A model generated the notes under the pieces. The model had not been told where the DNA came from, did no database searches, and saw only the letters and a program-made list of their open reading frames with translations. From NCBI RefSeq assembly GCF_004327285.1, contig NZ_QJUI01000005.1, positions 1 to 64,000 of the forward strand: 64,000 bases of DNA, given 5' to 3'. Position numbers and translations under genes: made by a program. The DNA is from Phytopseudomonas daroniae (lineage in GTDB: Bacteria; Pseudomonadota; Gammaproteobacteria; Pseudomonadales; Pseudomonadaceae). Below are positions 53,881 to 62,939 of this stretch, in pieces. The first letter of the stretch is position 1, and the number at the start of each line of letters is the position of its first letter.

Positions 53881-54611
53881 TTTCCATCAAGAACGTCAAC
53901 AAGTGGTATGGGGACTTCCAGGTGCTGACCGACTGCACCACGGACGTCAAGAAGGGCGAAGTGGTCGTGGTCTGCGGGCCGTCCGGCTCGGGCAAGTCCA
54001 CCCTGATCAAGTGCGTCAACGCCCTGGAGCCGTTCCAGAAGGGCGACATCACGGTCGATGGCACCTCCATCGCCGACAAGAAGACCAACCTGCCCAAGCT
54101 GCGCTCGCGGGTCGGCATGGTGTTCCAGCACTTCGAGCTGTTCCCGCACCTGACCATCACAGAAAATCTGACCATCGCGCAGATCAAGGTACTGGGCCGC
54201 AGCAAGGAAGAAGCCAAGCAGAAAGGCCTGGCCCTGCTCGACCGCGTCGGCCTCAAGGAACACGCGCACAAGCATCCGGGACAGCTGTCCGGCGGTCAGC
54301 AGCAGCGTGTAGCCATCGCCCGTGCCCTGGCGATGGATCCGGTGGTGATGCTGTTCGACGAGCCGACTTCGGCACTCGACCCGGAAATGGTCAACGAGGT
54401 GCTCGACGTGATGGTGCAACTGGCCCACGAAGGCATGACCATGATGTGCGTGACCCACGAGATGGGTTTCGCCCGCAAGGTCGCTGATCGAGTGATCTTC
54501 ATGGACGCCGGCCAGATCGTCGAAGACTGCCCGAAGGAAGAGTTCTTCGGTGACGTGAGCGCGCGCTCCGAACGCGCCCAGCAGTTCCTCGCCAAGATCC
54601 TGCAGCACTGA
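53877..54611 (+). CDS. aatP: Glutamate/aspartate ABC transporter ATPase
   Basis: A 244-residue polar amino acid importer ATPase. Walker [11 protein letters not shown]-loop [12 protein letters not shown], signature [14 protein letters not shown] and Walker [17 protein letters not shown] are intact, with the H-loop in [10 protein letters not shown]. It completes the aatJQMP operon; a REP pair follows. Confidence 0.96.
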   Translation: MISIKNVNKWYGDFQVLTDCTTDVKKGEVVVVCGPSGSGKSTLIKCVNALEPFQKGDITVDGTSIADKKTNLPKLRSRVGMVFQHFELFPHLTITENLTIAQIKVLGRSKEEAKQKGLALLDRVGLKEHAHKHPGQLSGGQQQRVAIARALAMDPVVMLFDEPTSALDPEMVNEVLDVMVQLAHEGMTMMCVTHEMGFARKVADRVIFMDAGQIVEDCPKEEFFGDVSARSERAQQFLAKILQH

Positions 54612-54619
54612 TGCAACCC

Positions 54620-54722
54620 TGTAGGAGCGGCGGGGGCGCCTAGCCTTGCTGGCGATAGCGATGGCAAGGTTCATGGCGGTATCACACCGAAACCCGCATC
54701 GCTGGCAAGCCAGCTCCTACAG
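54620..54722. repeat. REP/BIME-like inverted pair between aatP and aauS
   Basis: CTGTAGGAGCGGC at the left and GCTGGCAAGCCAGCTCCTAC at the right (54701-54720) are inverted copies of the GTAGGAGC REP type seen at 6089-6200. The pair fills the gap after the transporter operon and may separate its expression from that of aauSR. Confidence 0.75.
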
Positions 54723-54832
54723 ACCGCAGGATGGCAACATCCATATTGCGCAACGGGTATAGCGGGTTCAATCCCAGCGAAGCCCCACGAACACCTCGCC
54801 GCCCCACAACTGGCCAGCCCCGGAGGACTGTG

Positions 54833-56734
54833 ATGCAATGCGCTCCCGCCAGTCTTCGTGTGGTGTCGCCCGCCTTGTCCGCCAAACCGCGCTACGCCCG
54901 TCACCTGCTGCTGACCCTGCTGATGCTGATTCTGGTCGCCGCTTGCGGCTACGCCGGTTATTACCTCAGCGAAAAGACCGGCATCCGAAACCTGATCGAG
55001 AGCGGCGAACGCCAGCTCGAGCTCAACGCCCGGGCGGTGGAAAGCGAGATCAACAAGTACACCTACCTGCCCAGCCTGCTGGAGCTCGAATCCAACGTCA
55101 GCCGTCTGCTGCTGACGCCCGACGCCTACCGTCGCCAACGCGTCAACGATTACCTCGAAGGCCTCAACCGGCGCAGCGGCAGTCTGGCCATCTACGTGAT
55201 GGACACCGATGGGCGCGTACTCGCCACCAGCAACTGGCGCCAGCCCGATAGTTACCTGGGTGAAGACCTGTCTTTCCGTGCCTATTTCCAGGATGCGCTG
55301 CAAGGCGAGCAGGGGCGCTTCTATGGTATCGGCAGCACCACTGGCGAGCCCGGTTATTACCTGTCCCACGGCCTCAAGGCCAATGGCCGAATCATAGGCG
55401 TGGCGGTGGTCAAGGTACGTCTCGACCCACTGGAGCAGCGCTGGCAGCGGGCACGCCTGGAAGCCTACGTCAGCGACGAGAACGGCATCATCATTCTCTC
55501 CAGCGACCCGGCCCGGCGCCTCAAGGCCGTACGCCCGCTGAACGCCGATATCAAGGAGCGCCTGGCGCGCAGCCTGCAGTATCACTGGTCGGCGCTCGAC
55601 GAACTGATCCCACTGGCGCGCACCCCCGTGGATACCGATGTCGAGCAGGTCAGCTTCGCCGCTACCGGCGAGCAGAAGGTCAGTGAAGCGATCAACTACC
55701 TGTCGCAAAGTCGCCCACTGGAAGACACGCCCTGGCACCTGACCCTGCTCAGCCCGCTGCAGGATCTGCGCCGCGAGGCGATCAGCCACGGCATGCTGGC
55801 GGCTGTCGCCTTCGCCCTGCTGGCCTTCCTGCTGATCGCCTGGAATGAGCGCCGCAAGGTAATCGCCACCCGCCTCGCCGCCCGTGAAGCGCTGCAGCAG
55901 GCCAACAGCGAGCTGGAACGCAAGATTACCGAACGCACCGCCGATCTGCGCGCCAGCAACGACCGCCTCAAGGCGCAGATCCGCGAACGGCGGCAGGCCG
56001 AGAACACCCTGCGCCTGGCCCAGGACGAACTGGTGCAGGCCGGCAAGCTGGCGGTTATCGGGCAGATGTCCACCAGCATCGCCCATGAGCTCAACCAGCC
56101 GCTGGCCGCGCTGCGCACCCTGTCTGGCAACACCGTGCGCTTTCTCTCCCGGGGCTCGTACGACGTGGCCACCACCAACCTGCAGACCATCAACGAGCTG
56201 GTCGACCGCATGGGCAAGATCACCGGCAGCCTGCGTGCCTTCGCGCGGCGCTCCAACGACGGCGGCGAAGCCAGCCTGAGCAAAGCCGTGGAAGCCGCAC
56301 TGCAGGTGGTGCAGCCGCGCCTGGAGCGCACCCCGCTGAACATTCACCACCAGTTCGACGACGCACGCTTGGCGATCAACCAGACTCGCCTGGAACAGAT
56401 TCTCGTCAACCTGATCGCCAACGCCGCCGATGCCATGAGCACCCAGGCGGATCGCCACTTGTGGCTGCAGGGTAGCGCCGATGGCGATCGCTATCGCCTG
56501 CGTGTGCTCGACAACGGTCCCGGCATAGCCCCGGCGGATCGCACGCATCTATTCGAACCCTTCTTCACCACCAAGCCCGGCGAGCAGGGCCTGGGGCTTG
56601 GCCTGACGCTATCGGCCAGCCTCGCGGCAGCCGCTGGCGGCAGCCTCAGCGCCGATCATCCGCCCCAGGGCGGCACCGCTTTCGAACTCAACCTGCCTCA
56701 GGTTGCCGCTGTCATGGAGACACCCGATGAATGA
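54833..56734 (+). CDS. aauS: Sensor histidine kinase of the acidic amino acid two-component system
   Basis: A 633-residue DctB-like kinase. TM1 is LLLTLLMLILVAACGYAGYY, then a periplasmic Cache-type sensor (~45-285), TM2 AAVAFALLAFLLIAWNERR, and a coiled coil with ITERTADLRASNDRLKAQI. The HisKA site is GQMSTSIAHELNQPLAALRT and the HATPase boxes are ANAADAM and LRVLDNGPGIAP. CGGAGGAC precedes the ATG at 54833, so a longer frame from 54731 was not used. Its location after aatP supports AauS rather than DctB. Confidence 0.93.
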   Translation: MQCAPASLRVVSPALSAKPRYARHLLLTLLMLILVAACGYAGYYLSEKTGIRNLIESGERQLELNARAVESEINKYTYLPSLLELESNVSRLLLTPDAYRRQRVNDYLEGLNRRSGSLAIYVMDTDGRVLATSNWRQPDSYLGEDLSFRAYFQDALQGEQGRFYGIGSTTGEPGYYLSHGLKANGRIIGVAVVKVRLDPLEQRWQRARLEAYVSDENGIIILSSDPARRLKAVRPLNADIKERLARSLQYHWSALDELIPLARTPVDTDVEQVSFAATGEQKVSEAINYLSQSRPLEDTPWHLTLLSPLQDLRREAISHGMLAAVAFALLAFLLIAWNERRKVIATRLAAREALQQANSELERKITERTADLRASNDRLKAQIRERRQAENTLRLAQDELVQAGKLAVIGQMSTSIAHELNQPLAALRTLSGNTVRFLSRGSYDVATTNLQTINELVDRMGKITGSLRAFARRSNDGGEASLSKAVEAALQVVQPRLERTPLNIHHQFDDARLAINQTRLEQILVNLIANAADAMSTQADRHLWLQGSADGDRYRLRVLDNGPGIAPADRTHLFEPFFTTKPGEQGLGLGLTLSASLAAAAGGSLSADHPPQGGTAFELNLPQVAAVMETPDE

Positions 56735-58046
56735 CGACCTCACCGTGCTGATCGTCGAAGACGACCCCCACGTGCTGCTCGGCTGCCAGCAGGCCCTGGC
56801 CCTGGAAGATATCGCCAGCGAGGGCGTCGGCAGCGCCGAACAGGCCCTGCAACGCATCGACGCGGACTTCGCCGGCATCGTCATCAGCGACATCCGCCTG
56901 CCGGGCATGGATGGCCTGAAACTGCTGGATGAGCTCAAGCGCCGCGACCCGGCGTTGCCCGTTGTGCTGATCACCGGCCACGGCGATATCGGCATGGCCG
57001 TGGGCGCGATGCGCGACGGCGCCTACGACTTCATGGAGAAACCCTTCTCCCCCGAGCGCCTGGTCGATGTCACCCGCCGCGCACTGGAACAACGCAGCCT
57101 GGCCCGCGAAGTGTCGTCGCTGCGCCGTCAATTGGCCGGCAAGCAGGCCCTGGAGCATCGGCTGATCGGTCGCTCGCCAGCCATGCAGCAGTTGCGCGAA
57201 CTGATCGCCAACGTCGCCGACACCTCGGCCAACGTGCTGATCGAAGGCGAAACCGGCACGGGCAAGGAACTGGTCGCGCGTTGCCTGCACGACTTCAGCC
57301 GTCGGCAGAACAAGGCCTTCGTCGCGCTGAACTGCGGCGGCCTGCCGGAGAACCTGTTCGAGAGCGAAATCTTCGGTCACGAGGCCCACGCCTTCACCGG
57401 TGCCGGCAAACGACGCATCGGCAAGATCGAACATGCCAACGGCGGCAGCCTGTTTCTCGACGAGATCGAGAGCATGCCGCTGAACCTGCAGATCAAGCTG
57501 TTGCGCGTACTGCAGGAACACAGCCTGGAACGCCTCGGCTCGAACCAGCCGGTGCAGGTCGACTGCCGGGTGATCGCCGCCACCAAGGCGGATCTCGATG
57601 AAGCCGGCAAGAGCGGCCACTTCCGTAGCGACCTGTACTACCGCCTCAACGTGGTCACCCTGGAGTTGCCGCCACTGCGCGAACGCCGCGAAGATATCGC
57701 CCTGTTGTTCGAACACTTCCTGCAGCTCTCCGCCCTGCGCTTCGACCGCGCCGCTCCCGAACTGGATCGCCATACCCTGGCGGCGCTCATGGCCCATGAT
57801 TGGCCGGGCAACGTGCGCGAACTGCGCAACGTCGCCGAACGCTTCGCCCTCGGCCTGCCGGCCTTCAAGAAAAGCGGTAACAACGACGGCGCCGCGCCGA
57901 GCTTCGCCGAGGCGGTGGAAGCCTTCGAACGCAACCTGCTGGTCGACGCACTCGAACAGCACACCGGCAACCTCAGCCAGGCCGCCCAGGCTCTGGGCAT
58001 GGCCAAGACCACACTGTTCGACAAGGTCAAGAAGTACGGGCTTTAA
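56727..58046 (+). CDS. aauR: Sigma54-dependent response regulator
   Basis: A 439-residue NtrC/DctD-type regulator. The receiver domain has phosphoacceptor Asp55 in VISDIRLPGMDG; the AAA+ domain has Walker A GETGTGKE and Walker B GGSLFLDEIE; the Fis-type HTH reads NLSQAAQALGMAKTTLFDKV. The sigma54-contact loop is HAFTGA rather than the canonical GAFTGA. It overlaps aauS by 8 bp. It should activate aatJ from the palindrome at 51147. The TAA stop is fused to a 7-bp tandem repeat. Confidence 0.94.
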   Translation: MNDDLTVLIVEDDPHVLLGCQQALALEDIASEGVGSAEQALQRIDADFAGIVISDIRLPGMDGLKLLDELKRRDPALPVVLITGHGDIGMAVGAMRDGAYDFMEKPFSPERLVDVTRRALEQRSLAREVSSLRRQLAGKQALEHRLIGRSPAMQQLRELIANVADTSANVLIEGETGTGKELVARCLHDFSRRQNKAFVALNCGGLPENLFESEIFGHEAHAFTGAGKRRIGKIEHANGGSLFLDEIESMPLNLQIKLLRVLQEHSLERLGSNQPVQVDCRVIAATKADLDEAGKSGHFRSDLYYRLNVVTLELPPLRERREDIALLFEHFLQLSALRFDRAAPELDRHTLAALMAHDWPGNVRELRNVAERFALGLPAFKKSGNNDGAAPSFAEAVEAFERNLLVDALEQHTGNLSQAAQALGMAKTTLFDKVKKYGL

Positions 58047-58182
58047 GCTGCAAGCTGCAAGCTGCAAGCTGCAAGCTGCAAGCTGCAAGCTGCAAGCTGC
58101 AAGCTAGCATGGCGTGCGCCTCAAGATCGCGATCAAGCTTTTGCTCTTACTTGAGGCTTGTGGCTTGCAGCTTGAAGCTGCT
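58045..58182. repeat. 7-bp tandem array and inverted partner between convergent aauR and LysR genes
   Basis: AAGCTGC is repeated eight times from 58045, with a ninth partial copy (AAGCTAG), overlapping the aauR TAA. Around 58155-58180 lies GGCTTGTGGCTTGCAGCTTG, the inverted complement of the array. The whole can fold as one large hairpin and probably terminates both convergent transcripts. The array is a likely variable-number tandem repeat. Confidence 0.85.
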
Positions 58183-59085
58183 CTACCGCCCCACGCCGCC
58201 TTCGAGCTTGCGCCAGAGTAGGCGCACCGCTGCCTTGCGCGACATGCTCCAGCGATACAGACGGATCTCCAGCGGTATGAACCAGTGTTCCTTGCCGCAC
58301 ACAACCAGTTCGCCGCGAGCCAGCTCGGCGTTCATCGACAGCCGTGGCACCCAGGCCACGCCCAGGCCTTGCAGGGCCATGGCCTTGAGGCTGTCGGCCA
58401 TGGCCGTCTCGTGCACGGTGGTGGAACGCAGCGCGCGCTGGCGTAGCAACAGGTTCACCGAGCGGCCAAGAAAGGTGCCGGCGCTGTAGGCCAGCAGCGG
58501 CACGCTCTGCCCCGCGTCTAGGTCATGAAGCGGCGCGCCGTGTTCGTCCACCGCACACACCGGCAGCATTTCGCTGCGCCCCAGATACAGCGAGGGAAAC
58601 AGATCCGGCGCCAGTTGCACGGCGGCGTCCTGGTCGTGGTAGGCGAGAATCAGGTCACAGGTGCCTTCGCGCAGGGAATGCACGGCTTCCCCGACGTTGG
58701 TGGCCACCAGCCGGGTGGTCAATGGCAGGCCATCGCGCCGCAAGCGGGCGATCCACTCGGGGAAGAAGCTGAAGACCAGGGAATGTGCCGCGGCAATCTG
58801 CAAGGCCTCGCCCTGCTGACCCTCCAGGTGATGCAGATGGCGCACCACTTCACCCAACTGTTCGACCAGGCTGCGTGCGGTCAGCAGGAACAGCTGGCCG
58901 GACTCGGTCAATTCCACCGGTGTGCGCGAGCGGTTGACCAGGGTCAGACCCAGTACTGCTTCAAGGCTACGAATGCGCCGGCTGAACGCTGGCTGGGTGA
59001 CGAAGCGTTTTTGCGCTGCCTGGGAAAAGCTGCGTGTGGAGGCCAGGGTGACAAAGTCTTCCAGCCATTTGGTTTCCAGGTTCAC
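58183..59085 (-). CDS. LysR-family regulator (HypT-like)
   Basis: A 300-residue LysR regulator. The N-terminal HTH begins NLETKWLEDFVTLASTRSFS and continues QAAQKRFVTQPAFSRRIRSL, close to the start of E. coli HypT (YjiE). The rest is an ordinary periplasmic-binding-fold effector domain. The GTG at 59085 has GAGGATG upstream and gives the family N-terminus; an ATG at 59118 adds 11 unmatched residues. It is divergent from aspA, matching P. aeruginosa PA5428/PA5429, and may regulate it. Confidence 0.88.
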   Translation of the reverse strand: MNLETKWLEDFVTLASTRSFSQAAQKRFVTQPAFSRRIRSLEAVLGLTLVNRSRTPVELTESGQLFLLTARSLVEQLGEVVRHLHHLEGQQGEALQIAAAHSLVFSFFPEWIARLRRDGLPLTTRLVATNVGEAVHSLREGTCDLILAYHDQDAAVQLAPDLFPSLYLGRSEMLPVCAVDEHGAPLHDLDAGQSVPLLAYSAGTFLGRSVNLLLRQRALRSTTVHETAMADSLKAMALQGLGVAWVPRLSMNAELARGELVVCGKEHWFIPLEIRLYRWSMSRKAAVRLLWRKLEGGVGR

Positions 59086-59262
59086 GGGGCATCCTCTACT
59101 CGCAAGCGCCACGCACACGTTTGGTGCAGCCAGGCGGTCACATCTACATTATGCCGATTACGCATAGGACAGCAAGTAACAGCATTGGCCAGCATTAGGT
59201 CAAAGTCCTTATTCTAAAGGCCATCGCGGTATCTTCCGCGCCTTTATGAGAATCGAGACATC

Positions 59263-60720
<1,458 letters not shown>

Positions 60721-60737
60721 GCGCCTGCGGCAATCCG

Positions 60738-60768
60738 AAGCCCCATACCGATTCACCGTATGGGGCTT
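60738..60768 (+). terminator. Terminator after aspA
   Basis: AAGCCCCATAC pairs with GTATGGGGCTT (9-nt loop) 18 bp past the aspA stop; CGCTCTTT follows. The stem is strong, the T-run weak. Confidence 0.7.
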
Positions 60769-60844
60769 CGCTCTTTCAGGACACGTTGCCGTTTGCGCGC
60801 CAGCGCGATACAACGGCAGCAGCCCAACAAAGAGAAGTCCCCTC

Positions 60845-61612
60845 ATGACCGTCAAAGCCGCATGGTTCGTCTGTTTGCTATCCGTTTCCAGCGTCTTCGC
60901 CCTGCCCGCTCAGGCCGAATTGCCGCCGGGTTACCAGGTCGTGTTACAAACGGAAAACTTTCCGCCATTCAACATGGCCGACAACGAAAAGAATTTCGCC
61001 CGTGACGCCAATATCCAGGGTGTCAGCACCACCATCGTGCGCGAGATGTTCAAGCGTGCCGGCATCGATTACACCCTGAGTCTGCGCTTCCCCTGGAGCC
61101 GTATCTACGACTCCACCCTCGCGAATGCCAGCTACGGCCTGTTCTCCACTTCCATGAACGAAGCCCGTCGCCCGCTGTTCAAGTGGGTTGGCCCGATCGC
61201 CAAGGTCGAGCGCGTACTGCTCGCCGCGCCGGGCTCCAACATTCCCAACCTGAAAGATCTCGAACAGGCCCGCCAGTACCGTATCGGCAGCTACAAGGAC
61301 AGTGCCGCCAGCCAGACCCTGGAAAAGGCCGGCCTGCAGCCGATCAACACGCTGCGCGATCCGGAGAACATCAGCAAGCTGACTCAGGGGCGTATCGACC
61401 TGTGGGGTACCACCGACCCGGTATGGCGCCACCAGGCCCGTCAGGCGGACGTCACCGGCCTGCGTAACGTGCTGACCTTTGATCGTTCCGACCTGTACCT
61501 GGCCCTCAACCTCGACACCCCGGACGAGGTGATCGCACGGCTTCAACAGGCACTGGATGAGATGAAGACCGAGGGTTACGGCACCTGCAACAAACATCCG
61601 GAGCTGTGCTGA
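60845..61612 (+). CDS. Periplasmic solute-binding protein, family 3 (orphan)
   Basis: A 255-residue exported protein: signal AAWFVCLLSVSSVFALPAQA, then the SBP_bac_3 fold with VVLQTENFPPFNMADN, GVSTTIVREMFKRAGIDYTL, RFPWSRIYDS and FSTSMNEARRPLFKWVGP. No permease or ATPase adjoins it, so it may serve an unlinked transporter or act as a sensor-like protein. The ligand is unknown. It ends with an odd Cys-rich tail, TCNKHPELC. An in-frame start at 60704 overlaps aspA and was rejected. Confidence 0.85.
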   Translation: MTVKAAWFVCLLSVSSVFALPAQAELPPGYQVVLQTENFPPFNMADNEKNFARDANIQGVSTTIVREMFKRAGIDYTLSLRFPWSRIYDSTLANASYGLFSTSMNEARRPLFKWVGPIAKVERVLLAAPGSNIPNLKDLEQARQYRIGSYKDSAASQTLEKAGLQPINTLRDPENISKLTQGRIDLWGTTDPVWRHQARQADVTGLRNVLTFDRSDLYLALNLDTPDEVIARLQQALDEMKTEGYGTCNKHPELC

Positions 61613-61663
61613 TAGCCGCTACGCGTTCGCATCTTGCGGAGATAAGACGCTAGCGGACGCCTG

Positions 61664-61781
61664 GTAGGGTGGATCGGGGCGCGTAGCTCTTTTCATCCAC
61701 CATTGCGATTGCAGCCCGTAGGATGAGTCGGGCCACGCAGGTGAAGCCCATCAGTTGCCGATGGGTTGCACCCATCCTACG
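61664..61781. repeat. Mosaic palindromic repeat, copy F
   Basis: The first half, GTAGGGTGGATCGGGGCGCG to ATTGCGATTGCAG, matches copies B and E. The second half, CCCGTAGGATGAGTCGGG to TGCACCCATCCTACG, matches the copy D type. It joins the two subfamilies in one element, about 50 bp after the binding-protein gene and ahead of the facing HTH gene, where it may terminate both. Confidence 0.8.
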
Positions 61782-61800
61782 ACCTGGTTGAATACGCCCC

Positions 61801-62613
61801 TCACTCCACCTCGAACAACCCATCGCGCACCGGCGCGTCGGCGAGGCGCTGGCGGATGTCCTCGTCGATGCGCGGGTCATCCGGCTGATAGAGCATCACC
61901 TGGCGGTAGGTGCTGATGCGGTTGATTTCCGTGCCCAGGAACTCCCACACCACGCGGGTGCAGGCCGGTGTGCGCCGGTCGCCGCTGGAGACGCCGGTCT
62001 TCAGACCGTTGAGCCGCGTGATTCGGCTCTTGAAGCTGGGGATCAGGATGGTCTGGCTCATCTCGTTGACCGTCAGCGATTCGTAGTCGATGAGGAACAG
62101 CCGATCCTGCAGCTGGAACGCGGCGCCCAGGTAGCGGCAGCGCGCCGAGTCTTCCGCGAGCCCGCCGGTGGCGATCACCTGCCGCTCCTGACGCTCGAAC
62201 AGGAAGGCACCGCCCTCCTCGCGCATATGGATCAGTGACAACAGGATGGTGCCCGGCACCGACATGCAGTTGGCGTATTCGAAGTAGTAACCGCAATAGC
62301 GCGAAAGATCGCCGGATTGCTCACGCAGCGGTTGTAACAACGCGTGTAATGGATCCTGCTCGGCAGATGCGCCGATGTGGGTGCCGCGCGCGCCGATCAA
62401 GCGGACGAACTGATCACTGGGCAATCCCAGCTCATAACCCTCGACGCCAAAAAAGTCCCCAATCCGCTTGAGGTTATAGGCCATCGGCTGGCTCTCTCCA
62501 GACAGGTATTTGTTGAACTGCGCACGGTTGATGCCGAGCTTGCGGCACACCTCCGCAATCGAACGGTAGTGGCTGCACAGCAACCGGAGATTCTCACCGA
62601 GGTGACTGGACAT
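61801..62613 (-). CDS. Helix-turn-helix regulator of unknown target
   Basis: A 270-residue protein. The N-terminal Xre-like HTH is LRLLCSHYRSIAEVCRKLGI followed by NRAQFNKYLSGESQPMAYNL; a ~190-residue C-terminal domain contains GDLSRYCGYYFEYANCM and LTVNEMSQTILIPSFKSRIT. The start MSSHLGENLRLL (62613) fits best; an ATG at 62664 (MALVDAIF) is possible, and the long frame to 62820 is unlikely. It is divergent from the alanine symporter gene and may control it. Confidence 0.78.
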   Translation of the reverse strand: MSSHLGENLRLLCSHYRSIAEVCRKLGINRAQFNKYLSGESQPMAYNLKRIGDFFGVEGYELGLPSDQFVRLIGARGTHIGASAEQDPLHALLQPLREQSGDLSRYCGYYFEYANCMSVPGTILLSLIHMREEGGAFLFERQERQVIATGGLAEDSARCRYLGAAFQLQDRLFLIDYESLTVNEMSQTILIPSFKSRITRLNGLKTGVSSGDRRTPACTRVVWEFLGTEINRISTYRQVMLYQPDDPRIDEDIRQRLADAPVRDGLFEVE

Positions 62614-62939
62614 GGGCGGCTCAGATGATGCGAGTGAAGTGAATATAGCATCAACTAGCGCCATATCGAATCGACCCGCGAAATTGTATGACAAACAAAC
62701 TTCACCAACCATGACGCCCCAAGAGGCAACGACCCGATCCCGGCGAGCCGAACAATCTATAAATACTGTACGGCTGCCCGCACCAGATACGCCTCGCACA
62801 CATGCCCGATAGCGACTCACGAAGCCGTCGCAGCCAGCAAAACACGCCGATCAGACCGCGCAGAACGATAGCCACAACCGCTGCCTGCGTAACACGGATC
62901 CTTTCCCACGAATCACCTAACAAAAACAGGAAGAGTGCC
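62614..62939. promoter_or_regulatory. Divergent intergenic region, HTH regulator and alanine symporter
   Basis: No gene or repeat is seen in these 326 bp. The first 130 bp are AT-richer (GAATCGACCCGCGAAATTGT; TCTATAAATACTGTACGG) and likely hold promoters. At 62919-62926 the sequence AACAAAAA matches the AAnAAnAA Hfq/Crc motif, beside the AGGAAG ribosome site of the symporter gene. Confidence 0.5.

Noticed and set aside
54671..56548. 625-codon minus-strand frame opposite aauS
   Set aside because: Antisense to a histidine kinase with intact catalytic boxes; no ribosome site or family similarity.
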